Origin: Rhyacichthys aspro
Lineage: Eukaryota > Chordata > Actinopteri > Gobiiformes > Rhyacichthyidae
DNA: 64,000 nt
Reading direction: 5' to 3'
NCBI GenBank assembly: GCA_036850595.1
Contig: CM072159.1
Span: 5,235,978-5,299,977, forward strand
This document shows positions 52,401-64,000 of this stretch, in pieces. Numbering within the stretch: position 1 is the first letter of the stretch; each line of letters opens with the position of its first letter. Made by a program: the position numbers and the translations under genes. The notes beneath the pieces were generated by a model. The model made no database searches, had not been told where the DNA came from, and saw only the letters and a program-made list of their open reading frames with translations.

Positions 52401-55400
52401 ACTTCCTTTTATGCATAAATGGTTAAAGGTTTTTTTAAATGGTTAAAATTGGCTAAAGGTTATCATTACAGGCTTGTCCTTCTATCAACATCTTTGATAT
52501 TAAAGCCTAAATGAGGTCTCGTTTCTTTACATTCTAGTTAAAACATGCTTTGAATGACCATTTTCCTTTGTTAAAACATACTGTGCAGTTAAGAAAAGGC
52601 AAAAAAACCCATTTTGTTTTTCAATAAATTAAGAATTAAATATTGTTTTTATATAATGGAAAATGGGTAATAGTTTTTCTGTTCCACTTTTTTATTACTC
52701 ATGTGATTTAGTTTACATATCCATTCTTCAATGGCTGGTGTCTATGAAAAACATTTTGATGAGTTAATGTTACTGGCTTCCTTTTAAACTCCTGGGAAAG
52801 TGTCTGAGAGAGGTTTAATAGCATCAATAACTTCACTTCAAAGAACAGTTATGAGTAATGATCCATAAGACACACATTGTATGCCTTGACTTCTCTCGCT
52901 GTTGCTCCCATGAGCCAAACAAAAATAGCCACAAAATGCCATTCATGCTCCACTGAACTACTTCACTTCTGACAAGCACAAACATGAAGACACTTTGTTA
53001 AAAAGCTGCTAAAATCATTTTCAAAGCCTGGCCTCACTGCTGCCCCAAGGGCCACTCACATGGTTTCTAATGACAAACACCAAAGCTCCATGTGGTCTTA
53101 GCTATTCATGTTGTCTACTCATTGTCAGCTGACAGCTCATGCGTACATCTGTGAAGTGTGTGGTCTGTGGTGTTGGATGTCCAAAAACAACTCAGCACAA
53201 TATCAATATCACAAATACAAGAGTCATGGAGTAAGGCATAACGGTCAGGCATGATGTTAATGAAATGAGTCTGTGGAAATCGAGGCATATTGTGTAGGTT
53301 CATAATTGTTGAGATCATGGTAAAGTAAATTCAGCTAGTAACAATACATTTCACATCTAATACATTACTTAGGCCCTTTATCATGAAACACATGACTGGG
53401 TGATAAGAAAATGATTAGTCCTTTTCACTACAAATACAGAAGAAAACACGTGTCATACCAACACATTTCAACCTTCTGGTCTTTATTAGGGCATTGATGA
53501 AGACTTTAATCTTTCAAAGCAGCCTCAGATCTTTTTTGTTAGGCCAACAGTTTACATTATAAATGTTTTGAAAAAGAGGAGACAAATTTTATTGCTGTTT
53601 AGACAAGAGTTGAGCGATCCCCATCATTACACCGCCTCTAATAATCATAAGACAAGATACACACTCTTTCATTAGAGGAATATGCGGCCTTAATAGTCAG
53701 GTGTTACAGAACAACCTTTTCAATTAGCTATGAGGGCAAGGTGAAGTCAGGTTCAATCAAATTTCAATATTGATTTGAGGTTATACTGCACAGCCCTAGA
53801 TAAGTCAATGACCAAAGCCTTGCTAGAGATAAAAAGAGAGCTATGTCTTACAGTATGTGTACAACTTTTTGTGGCTGGCATTAGCGTCCATGTTCGCACA
53901 TTCAACTGTAATGTTTGGGACTTATCCAATAACACGAGGCGGAGTATCGCTCTCTTCCTGGAACAAAGCCAGTGGAGGCCCCATCAACAGATCAGCCATG
54001 GAAAGGCCACGAGTCGGTTAATGTCAACAACACTTCAGCCGTATGAGGATAAACAGACTTCCTACGAACAACAACCATATCCCGCACTACCATTTCCTCC
54101 TCGACGTTTTAGTGGCTGCTCCTACTTGCCCCACCCACAAAGCTCAAAAACACACCTGTCTCTCAGCACTCTTATCCCTCGCACCTATTATGTCTTGCCG
54201 TTGACCTCCTGGCCCAGCATCCTCAATGGCCAACTGTTATGTAACCTGTGATTATTTTGCTGCGTCTCTGTATCCGTGTGTGCATTCTAGGAAGAGGGAG
54301 AGGTTTGGAGGAAGGAGACATCAGTGATAACCAAGTTGTCCCTGTCAGTGTTCTCACGGGCGTGGGGACGGAAATGAATGCGACAGACAATAGACATCAC
54401 ACGTTGCACAAACACTCGGAGAACCTTGAGCCATGCTAACAGATGCTGCCTGTGCCGTTGAGACTTTCAGGTACCTGGTGCCATCAGCTCTCTTATCCAA
54501 TTAGAAGGCTGGCTGTGATTTGTCTGTCCCTGGGCCTTGCAGAGGAATTGGCAGCACATCGTCGGGATTGACAGTTTGCTCTGCAGTGGTATTTCCAGAA
54601 ACAGTTAGCAATTTCAACAGTGACAAACAAAACACTGACTGAGGCAGAATGGTTGTTCATGTTGTGCAAGCAATTAAACAGATTTCCTTTGTTATAAAAC
54701 TATGTTGCCCTATTCCTGCAGGGTGCTGGGTCAATATACTTGCAACAGAATAGCACCGAAATACTTGAACATGTTGAGCCATCTGCTGCAGGAAAAGAAA
54801 ATAATGTATACCATGATTTTATTTATGCACTTATTTGGCATTATTCTCGTCTTGTCTCTCGTGTATCTCCATTAGTAACAACTTGGAAATATTGTATAAA
54901 AATCTATTTGCTTTTCTAAGAGCCTGAATCTGTGCTGTAAGTTAGTTATGAGGGGCCCCAAAGCAGGTTTTCATGGTGGGTCCCAAGTTTTAGAAGCACT
55001 GCACTAAATGCATAACATAGGTTAAACAGTCTTTACAGTATAATGTGGTATATTGTATAGTTTTGTTGAAGTATTGATCATAGATATTTTTAGGTAAATG
55101 AAACCATGTTGCTGGTGGTAATAACCTTATGAAATAACTTGCCAAGTCTGTATAAAAATAAAAAAGTCTGATTGTGTACAAAAAAAAACAAAAAAAACCC
55201 TTCCAACATATATGTACCAACACTGCCAACTTGTAAATTAAAAAGACACAGACAATGGCCCCATTCTTGCAGGGGCCCCACCACCTCCCAGGCACCGGAG
55301 CAACTGCACTGGCTTCACTGCCATATTCTTCTGAATTGACTTTGTCAAACCTGAAAGATGGCTTTAATACGTTCCCAAAACAACTGGCAGTATCAGATAT

Positions 55401-55897
55401 GTTCATGGTAGTCTATTGCTAATCAAAGTCTGCAATCAAACAATTGTAAGTTACTTGGCAACAGATACATCTCAACTGATAAAAATACCTGAAGTGAATT
55501 TCGTGGCTCTTTGCATAATCTAAATTACCCTGCAGCATACTTTTTTGAAAATGCAATATGCAGAACAATAGTGTTTTTCTTTTTTGTATTCGTCAGTTTT
55601 CACTACTGGGTTATGGTCAGAACAGGACAAAGCAATCACAGTGTCCTTCCATATTTTAAATGGGCTCTACAACATGCCTGAAAATTGAAGAATATGAACC
55701 AAAATATGCTGGCCACACTCACACTCATCTGCAGCCCACAAACAAGCTCTAGACAAAGAGTGAGGAAAACAGTAAAATTATTATCATCAACACAAAGCAG
55801 AGTAAGCAGTCTTCTTTGAGAGGTATAAACCAGGTTAAGGTCATCCTTACAAATAGGTTAGAGCTGAGGCAGAGCAGAACAAGAGAAAGAGCCTACT

Positions 55898-55900
<3 letters not shown>

Positions 55901-55928
<28 letters not shown>
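55901..55928. repeat. (CAG)n trinucleotide run
   Basis: Nine GCA/CAG units with one CAA interruption, left of the candidate promoter. It lies in no supported coding exon. Confidence 0.9.
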
Positions 55929-56216
55929 TCTGGTCCACTGACCTCTTTTGGCTGAGTCTCTGTGGAGAAGAGGAGGGTGTCTGTATCCTGTGTCCTACAG
56001 CACTTTAAACCAATCAGTGTAATTACAGCCCGTGTATCACACTCAAGAAGAACACACACACAGCCCGAGCCCAACAAAACCACTTACAAACTACGCAACA
56101 CTTTCACTGCATAGCCTTTTCCCGCTAAAACTCAGTTATATTCTTTGTAACTCACATAAATAAACGCTAGCTGCACGCATGTGTGTTCTCCTCCGTGACT
56201 TTTGCTTTTTATTTAC

Positions 56217-56700
56217 CTGGAGTGATGATGTGCCACGCTGCGCTGATCCCCGGAGCTCCTTATGACCGACTACAGCTAATAACAGGATTAGTTTGGCCCG
56301 TTGAGACGACTTACTGCGAGGCACTACTTTTTCTTTCTCCCTTTGTCTTCTTTTCTAATGTTCACCTCGACGAAAGCACGTCTGGTGCGCGTTAAAAACG
56401 TCAAAGAGCGACGGAAACAGCGGAAATAACGGTACGGCGCGCAGTACTAGGGTGACATTGAGCTCCTTTACGCGCCAGCTTTTCCAACCGGCGCGTCCCT
56501 CCTCTTCCTCCTCTTCCTCTCTATCCTTGCTCTCTCTCACTCCCTCGTTCTCTTTTTTTCGAGGCACGCGCGCTGAATAATGCAGGGCTTGCGCGGTCCC
56601 CGGAGTGCTTTCTGTCCTGTTCCAGAGACAATCACAATGAGGCCGAGCCGCGGATCACGTTACCCCTGCAGCCTTTCATTCATTTATTCAGGGCTCAAAC
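56217..56700 (-). promoter_or_regulatory. palm2akap2: Candidate internal AKAP2 promoter and non-coding first exon
   Basis: This is the only clearly CpG-richer stretch of the large intron, with GGCGCG, CGCGC and GGTACGGCGCGC near 56430-56500. On the minus strand a strong donor, CACTCCAG then GTAAAT, ends a possible exon at 56217. Another, GTGAGT, lies at 56150-56155. The exon has no usable ATG in the frame that would splice to 35612, so translation would start at MELES in that exon. Human AKAP2 also has its own internal promoter. The strand is inferred. Confidence 0.45.
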
Positions 56701-57322
56701 AATCTGTGAGCAGCCCCCTGCCCCGCTCTGCGCCCCTCCTCTCTCTCTGCAGCGGGACCAAGGGGGACATGCACTTTATGTAGCCTAGCCTAGCATTTGG
56801 ACTATATTCGAGCAACTTCAGGCTAATCTGTTTACCTTTTCCTGCAGGGTCATGCGGTAAAACATTTAAGTAATAGGTGCATAAATAAGAAGACTGCTGT
56901 GTAGCATAGAAGGGCATGCTAGATCACGTTTCATGAATTTGACAGAACAAATTTGATTGCATTTCCCCACAACAGATGCATGTAGCCACTTTCATTAGTC
57001 TGTATCATAATGCATAGCACACTAGTTAAAAGGCTGTTAGAAAAAGAAAACAACAAAATCTTTCTGCATGTTACATACTCTTTTTTTTTTTTGCTTTTTG
57101 CTATAATACAAATACTTTAAGCAAAACAAATTAACAACACAGTACCTGCTGTTCATCAGTGATTGCAATATAAGGAAAAAATGAGAAAGGGAGACTCAGA
57201 CTTCTGAAAACCATATGCCAAATATTCATAACCAAGCATAACCAAGAAACAAGCCAGATATGTACATAACATTTATATTTGCTTTTTAACATTCATAAAT
57301 TATAGCACATAGGCTTTTGGAC

Positions 57323-57600
57323 AGGCAGTCTTTCTTATAGACATGCTTATAACCTGTTAATGCAACACTATTACAGCTCCTTATCCATTTTTAGAAAATC
57401 AGTCTTGTCAGTTGTCTTAGTTTGGAATATCTATCTATAATAGACACTGATGCACAGAATACTACACATTTCTTAAGTCATTTTACATCATATTTGCAGT
57501 TTAAGTGACCCATTTGCAGCTTCATTCTATGAATATGACACTTAGTTCATGATGTTATCACAAAGTTTTTATACAGTTTGCTCAGGTTCTTACTTATCAT
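57323..57600. repeat. Old intronic duplicate pair, copy 1
   Basis: It shares ordered short matches with 58912-59180: ATA.GCATGC.T.TGACCTG-like, AATGCAACACTAT, CAGCT..T.ATCCATTTT, then GATGTTAT.A..AAAGT and CAGGTTCT. It probably represents a decayed repeat family. Confidence 0.5.
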
Positions 57601-58911
57601 GCAGGTCAGGGTGAACACACTTCAACATGCCTATCCACATAGAAGCACACTGTTACTATTTGTGTGTATAATACTTTTAATAGAAAAAGTAACTGAAAAT
57701 CATTTCTTCAGTCTACACATGACAGTCCAGACTTTCAAAGAGTTTCAGATCCTACAATCTCAACATCTTGAAACATATTGGCTACCATATATTTAAGTAT
57801 AACCATACACACACAGTATCATGGTCTTACCTTAAAGACAAGAGCACAGTACATCTTTTTTTCTCTACTATTCTCTCACCTCAGGCTTTTCTGACACGTA
57901 TATTTGCCTTTCCAACACGCACAACAGAATAACAGACAGTGTGCCAATAAAGACAGCGGTATGCTTCAGCTAAAATCTTATCCCTCTCTGTTGGGGTATA
58001 TGTGCTTTAGTTTATAGTTTAAAAGCAAGTTATATGTTGACTTAAGGCTTTGTAGTAAGCTGTTGGATGAAGTTGTACTAAGCTATTGCTTCATATCTAT
58101 TTACATTACAGAGTCAGGTACTAGTGACCGATTGACTTACTGTAAAACGGATGTTGTTGTTTTTAATGTGTGCTTAGAGGCTGCAGAAATTCAAATGAAG
58201 GCACAACAGAACCTTTTGCAGTGTGACTGCAATCTATATTTGCATTCTTGCTATGTAGCTTTGTTTTTTTGAAAAGATTTGAAAGTTATTCATATAATGT
58301 TGAACACATACACATAACATGGAGCCAACAAAATATGATAGCTGACTTATGTGTTTTGTTATTCTTTATTATTAACTACAGATACAACATTGGTGCTGGG
58401 TTACTTATTGGAATTGTAGGGTGAAAACCAAACTGCCCCAGACACACACATTTTCCAAAATACACCTTTAAATGTCTAATCTATCTATAACAGAGAGCAG
58501 CCTTCAGAGCATTAGTATTCTTCCTCTGTGCCATGACGTGTTGTTCTTATTGTGTAGCTCCTGTCACGGTTGTGTCATGCTCTCATACAGAAACATATTG
58601 TGCACAAAAACTCACCATGACAGCGTGAGGACGTCTGGCCGGAATGGGAGCTTCATATCCATTTGCTGTTGTCACGGCAACCCCCGGAGATGGGCCGTAG
58701 CCTATGATAAAACATAATTGAATTATTGTAGCATTGCTCTTTTCCACATCATTTTCTTTCATTTACATCTGCCTTATTGTGACCTGTATGTTTCACTGAA
58801 TAGAAATACAACCAAACAATGAATGTTTTGTGAACCAGACAATGAAAAAAAAAAAACAGCTGTGGTCATTCAGATTTGGAAAAAGGAGTTTCAAAAGTAG
58901 GGAGCCACTTT

Positions 58912-59180
58912 CCTTTTATGATAGGCATGCCTGTGACCTGTAAATGCAACACTATGGCAGCTATTCATCCATTTTCCTAAAAGCCTGCTGTTCATCAGTC
59001 TACTTATTATTATTTTGTTTTATACTTATAATAAACAGTAATAGACTGAATATTACGTAGTATATTCATGGATCATAATTGGTGCTACTTAAAGCAGAGA
59101 AATTAGGGTTATATCGCAATCAAACATGGTTGATGATGTTATAATAAAGTCCTTGTGCAGGTTCTCAGTCAAGAGGATTC
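58912..59180. repeat. Old intronic duplicate pair, copy 2
   Basis: Partner of 57323-57600 in the same orientation. It is shorter by a few tens of bases between the two conserved blocks. Confidence 0.5.
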
Positions 59181-62100
59181 CAATTCACTGACATAGAATT
59201 ATCCTCATATTAATTTGGATCACTTTTTTGCAATACTAAGCAACCAGTTCATGTACTAAATCAGTCTTGCTATGCTTTCAACCCTCTTCATTGCACTTTT
59301 CTTGGCTTTTTAAAGAAGAATTTGTCTAGATATTGATAATAATCTGAAAGGCCTGAAGTGGCCTAACTTCTCAAGCAATGCTCATTTCATTCATTCATCT
59401 TCTACGGCTGAAATATTACTTTTTAACCGAGCTGTGTGGAGTTATATGAGTGTTAATTAAATAATACTTTTAAATGATCATGTTTTCTGTTTAGGCCACC
59501 AGACAACCATTCTCCAAGGATAATCCAATATGCATGCATCTGTTTGCATAATATGCATTTCTATTCCGTGCAGCTGCTCACAACTGCTGCTCATCATGGT
59601 GTCTTTACTGTGCACCTCAGATCACGTGACTGAACAACTCAGTCACAAGATCAAAGCTATATCAGATGGAGAGTTTGTTTCCTGCTCTACCAATGAGTTT
59701 GTCATATGAGTTTGTTACTATATTCAGGCTTGAACCACTATTGTACGTCTAGCGTATAATGTTTCATTACCCTTTACCTTAATTACACTTCATCTCTTTT
59801 CTTTCTTTGATATTTATCAGCATACCAACGTATTCATTTTTGTGCACTGAGTCTTCAGATGTTGTGGAATATGAGTTCCTTCAGGACCTATTAAAGGATT
59901 ATGACTATCATTTATCATTCTAACCGTCTAGTGCGTTGTCCTAACCACTCTATTTTTGTCATTGTTTTCAATATTTATTACAATTCTATCCACTTTCATC
60001 TTTTACTCAGACCATTGGTTTAGTCATAAGTATGTTTTGATCTCTGTGCAAAAGTAATAGCTATACGTGCATTAGTGTTGATTAGATTAGGTTCTACAAC
60101 AACTTAACCGTAATAATATTGTGTATAGAAGCTGGCAATATGTGTAATGGCAAAACAAAAACAGTCCCTGCTATACTTCCATATGCTGCTGCTCATTCAC
60201 ATATTTCAAATAGTTCATTCCCATCCTGTAATATTTGGATGGGGTGTTTGGGGTAAACAGTATAATCTACTGTAGAAGAGTTTTTTCCCTAACCTTATGC
60301 ATGTGTATATACAGTATATGCTTGTTAGTGGCAGTGGGTAGTATGACAGATAGGGGTGCAGTAGGGATAGCGTATGATCTCTTTGGTCAGCAGCCAATGA
60401 AAAGTGAACGTTAGAGACAGATGGAAAGAACAACAAGCGAGAGACAGCAAGGGGGCACTGAAGAAAGTCAGCTTTATTTCCAAAGATCGAGAGAGGATAC
60501 AGACATAAGTGAAAGAGAGACCGCAGTGCAGAGTAAGTGTCATATCCACAGAAAGGTAGAGATGGACAGGGTGAACAGTAGAAAATGGCTCCTTTTTATT
60601 ATAACAGTCCATACAATTGTGAGGGCAGGCAGACAGGAAGAACAGAGACCCCTACAGAGACATAGAGGTACTGCAGGCTTGGCAGTGGGGCTGGTTAACT
60701 CAACAGCTCCATGTGTAACATTAAAACATATAAAAACCCAAACTATGTTGGTCAGCCTCCATACTTGAAATGAACTTTAAATATCTTTGACTGTTTGGAC
60801 TGATTTTCTAATATGAATACATACAATAAGTGCTTCTTAACTCTGCTGCACATTTGTGCATTCAACTTTGGGGCAACATAAAATTGTCCAAAATGCACTC
60901 CTTAATTTTTAAAACAAGAAGTCATGCAACATCTTTATTGTGACCTACATGGGACACAAGAACAGAAAAAAATTATAACTTTTTAAAATTATGCCCTGCC
61001 TTACTGCAAATAATTGCATGTAATGCATGTAATATAATGCAAATAACAAAGGTAGACACTAGTTCCAAAAGGAAGTGGTTTGGAGGCAGTTTGTGAACAA
61101 AATGATCAGCAAGCATGTTATTAAAGTCATTATGGTTCCATGCACACATTCATCCTCCTTGTTAAATGGGTTTCCAAAGAACTGAAGACGTCTTCAACAG
61201 TAGCAGCGCTCAGGAGGTCACAGTCTGTGGTAATGGTCAGGAGAAGGTTAAACTGTTGGGATTGGGTTAATTCTGAAGTTACACACAGCAAAGAAGATAG
61301 GTTAGTGAAGAAAAATAAACTCTCACACTATTTTCATGTGGCACTACTGTAGGACATTATATCCATAATAATCTCCGTACAACTCTATGTGTGAAAAATT
61401 AAATAATCGCTAAGTGTTATATAGAGACTATTTACATATTTCTATTTTATCTACACAGATTAGTACACCTCTGGTCTGGCTGGAGCCAATCACACAGCCA
61501 GCAGGACTGCACTGACAGCAGCAGTGACCAATCACACGAGTTGATTTAAAGGATGACCTGTGGTTCACTTCCATATCTAAATGGGCAGAAAAGAGGTGAG
61601 AATGTGCACATTGAGTTTTGTGGCTGTTACTTAAAGAAGTAAAGCCATCAAACAGCAGATGGCCTCTTTCTTAAAGGAGGGGGTTGGGGTAAATAGATTA
61701 TTGTAAATAGTTTGAGTATCATTACCTGATGGCTGTCACTCCACACTCAGAAAATACTCAGTAGAGAAATACAGCATAGTTTTTATATAGATTTTTTTTC
61801 CAGGTGTAAAATGTGCTTTTTACTTTTTTAATTTAGCTTTCACTGCTGTATGTTGACTGATTCTGGTCAGCTCACTAGACTGAAGCTGCAAATTCATTCC
61901 CTAGAGCCACATTAGTTAATACAACAGCCACTACCAACACTACAGAAAACAGAACTATCACTTTTTCTTCTTCTGTATCTTATTTGTTCATGTTCTAATT
62001 AAATCGCATATGTGATTACACAGAGGACATTTAATAGATACCTGAATGAGAAAAAATACAATTTCTTTGTTGTGAAGAGCCTTAAACTCCTTTTTGGCTT

Positions 62101-63589
62101 TAGTTCCACTAATGTTTTTTCTGATTATTACCTGCTGTGTCACACCTGATAAACAGAATGAATATATTTATTGTGTCTAAAAGCTCAATAAATATATTTG
62201 AATTCAAAAGAATGACTCATTCACTCTTTTTGTGAGAGAATATAAATTAAGCATGTGGGCTACAATATAATAGAAGATGTTTTTAATGGTACCAGGCCTC
62301 ATAATTGTAGCACCTTTGTAAACGTGGGCCTGGTTGGCGATCATTGCAGTGCTGGCAGTGTTTAGTTTTTAGTTTCTTTAGCACATAATGGTCCTCTAAT
62401 GGCCTGTGAATTCAAAAAGTGAGAACATGAACTTCACACTGTGTTTATCTAAAGGTTCATTTGAACACACATAGTGTTAGATAATCTTCTAGGTCATTCA
62501 CATCTTTGTGCCCAGGCTGTTAGTTTGTTTGTATGGCTGGTAATGTGTTCCCTTGCTGTCAGAGTGTTCTCATTAAGCTGCCATTTGCTTCCTGTGTTCT
62601 ACAATGTCTAGCACAGGAAAAGTTGGCTTAATAGATCTGTGGCTACTGAAGGTGTTCCATAACTTCTTATTGGCTGCTGAGTGAGGAACTGCTAGAATAG
62701 GAGGAAGTGCAGTGGAATAATTGAAACTGATAGACAAAAACATTGCAGACGTAGAAGAGGGGGCTGTTGGAAGTGGAGTCAAGTTACTATTAACTAGAAT
62801 CAAATCTCAGTTTCCCATGGCATCCAAACAATCCAATGGTCTTCAAAAAGAAAAAAAAGGTAACAGCAAACTAAAAATAAAACTCTAATATAAATATCTA
62901 ACTATATTTAGTTTCACTAATTATATGGAAGAATAAAGAGGCACATAAAGAAACCAAGGCAACAAGTATCCTCCTCTCCGCTGTGGCCAAAGTCTGTATC
63001 AGGAAGAAAACGTGACTGTGTTAATGTGTCTGTGTTTTAAAGACAGAACCAGAGCTAAAGAAAGACATACTTGCTAATGTCTGTAAGGAAGTCATCCAGC
63101 TCATTAAATACTAAAAAGTTATGACAAAAGCATCTGGACATAGTTTTTTTTAGGTTAAAAGTCAGTCCTAATTGATAAGTACCTTGGATGAAGGACATAA
63201 AGTCTTCTGCCCAAAAAACAATGTCCAAATAAATTTGGTCTTAATCTTTTTATGTTATATTTGCTATTATGTGATGCTATGTCTTGAGTGTTTTATAAAC
63301 TGGTTTGATTTTCTTGATTGTCCAAGAAGCATTTGGTTGACAGTCAGTTAATGTGACTGATTGTCCTTGTAGTCCTGTTGACTACTGAAAGTTTACCTGG
63401 TTTAATCTGTTTGTCCAAAACACTCACAACATGGACATTTTTCATTAACGTACTTCCGATTTAGCAGCATAACGACAAAATAACTCTGCACCTCAGCATT
63501 ACTTTGTGAAATAAAATGTTGACTGAGAAGACAATAACCTTTTTGTTGACAAGGATGAAAGTGTAAAAAGTCAAAGGTCAGACATGAGA

Positions 63590-63592
<3 letters not shown>

Positions 63593-63620
<28 letters not shown>
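63593..63620. repeat. (TG)n microsatellite
   Basis: Fourteen TG units, just downstream of the PALM2 terminal exon on its own strand and so probably in its 3' UTR. Confidence 0.95.
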
Positions 63621-63624
<4 letters not shown>

Positions 63625-63744
63625 AGTGTGTGCGGCAGCCGGTCAGAGTCCGAGCAGGAGGGAGGCAGGGCTTCTGTTAGTAACCATCCAGACAGAGAGA
63701 GGGGTGTTGGGTGATAATAAAAGGGGGAGGGGTGGAAGATTCAG

Positions 63745-64000
63745 TCACATGAGAATGCAGCACTGGCAGCGTTTCCTCTTGTCTGTACCTGTGGGCGGGG
63801 TCAGGCCAGGGGGTGGGGCTGTGTTGCCGTCCTGGTTAGCGTTGGGAGACGAGGCGCTGTCCGGCTCACGCCCGTCTGACGACAGTTCTGTGCTGGCGGC
63901 CTCAGACGTGGCGGGCCGTCCCGACACCAGGTCCGCTGCTGTGCCGTCAATCATTGACAGGTCCGTGACCGTCTTCTCCCTCAGAGACTTTTCATCGTCT
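63745..64000 (-). CDS. palm2akap2: Paralemmin-2 terminal exon with CaaX box (5' part outside window)
   Basis: The minus-strand frame is open from the right edge to TGA at 63745-63747, about 84 residues. It begins DDEKSLREKTVTDLSMIDG, passes through an Ala/Ser/Pro-rich tail and ends KRKRCQCCILM. The final CILM is a CaaX prenylation box. The two preceding cysteines are likely palmitoylation sites and the basic KRKR adds membrane binding, the paralemmin tail pattern. Its identity as PALM2 rests on this tail plus the AKAP2 exons downstream on the same strand, as in the human PALM2AKAP2 locus. PALM2 transcripts would stop here; fusion transcripts would skip this exon. The start and the coiled-coil core lie right of the window. 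Confidence 0.8.
   Translation of the reverse strand, partial: DDEKSLREKTVTDLSMIDGTAADLVSGRPATSEAASTELSSDGREPDSASSPNANQDGNTAPPPGLTPPTGTDKRKRCQCCILM

Larger units (their letters stand above)
35613..63744 (-). other. palm2akap2: Large intron between PALM2 terminal exon and AKAP2 exons
   Basis: About 28 kb separates the CaaX-bearing exon from the first AKAP2-type exon, with no second gene recognised on either strand. It holds short repeats, one inverted-repeat transposon (49644-50017), a CCAAT-bearing tandem repeat (about 42350-42660), two pairs of old duplicates, and a CpG-richer candidate promoter (about 56217-56700). Long stretches such as 39500-42300, 43100-45600 and 46600-49600 look like plain AT-rich intron. 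Homologues of other PALM2-side exons may be hidden here, but I could not find them by eye. Confidence 0.6.

Noticed and set aside
55847..56083. Poly-cysteine small protein on the minus strand
   Set aside because: It is the CAG run read in another frame, with no splice or family support.
56136..56324. Coding first exon of AKAP2 reading SKSSQRAKLILL
   Set aside because: The frame would splice in phase to 35612 but has no ATG; it begins at GTG with an in-frame TAG upstream, so at most it is 5' UTR.
60421..60768. Plus-strand 115-codon frame
   Set aside because: No family resemblance, splice sites or composition shift. It is probably chance.

Overview
The window looks like nuclear DNA of a bony (teleost) fish. 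Its genes are spliced with GT-AG introns and encode vertebrate proteins whose closest matches by eye are human sorting nexins, INIP, SLC46A2 and PALM2AKAP2. The non-coding DNA is AT-rich and carries microsatellites and short fish-type DNA transposons. The species cannot be told from the sequence alone.

Layout, left to right: (1) about 1-4,700, minus strand, snx18, an SH3-PX-BAR sorting nexin with its last coding exon beyond the left edge. (2) 6,785-7,755, minus strand, inip (SOSS complex subunit C), complete in four exons. (3) 8,504-17,923, plus strand, snx30, complete in nine exons with a likely 3.4 kb 3' UTR. inip and snx30 are head-to-head across about 750 bp, probably sharing a bidirectional promoter. 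(4) 22,623-26,786, minus strand, slc46a2, complete in seven exons and tail-to-tail with snx30. (5) 30,272 to beyond the right edge, minus strand, the composite palm2akap2 locus. The AKAP2-type exons lie at 30,272-35,612. The PALM2-type terminal exon, with a CaaX box, lies at 63,745 to the right edge. About 28 kb of intron-like DNA separates them and holds a CpG-richer candidate AKAP2 promoter near 56.2-56.7 kb.

The products share broad themes rather than a pathway. SNX18 and SNX30 are membrane-bending PX-BAR proteins of endosome and autophagy traffic. INIP acts in the single-strand-DNA damage response. SLC46A2 is a solute carrier of the folate-transporter-like family. PALM2 and AKAP2 are membrane/cytoskeleton and PKA-anchoring proteins. 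The INIP-SNX30-SLC46A2 order matches human 9q32 and PALM2AKAP2 is on 9q31, so this is a conserved vertebrate block with SNX18 (human chromosome 5) joined to it.

The least obvious items are a 39-bp in-frame microexon in the AKAP2 part, three short transposons with recognisable ends and target-site duplications, an unassigned coding-like stretch near 36.7 kb, a CCAAT-bearing tandem repeat in the large intron, and two pairs of old intronic duplicates. I saw no CRISPR, tRNA, rRNA or viral gene.
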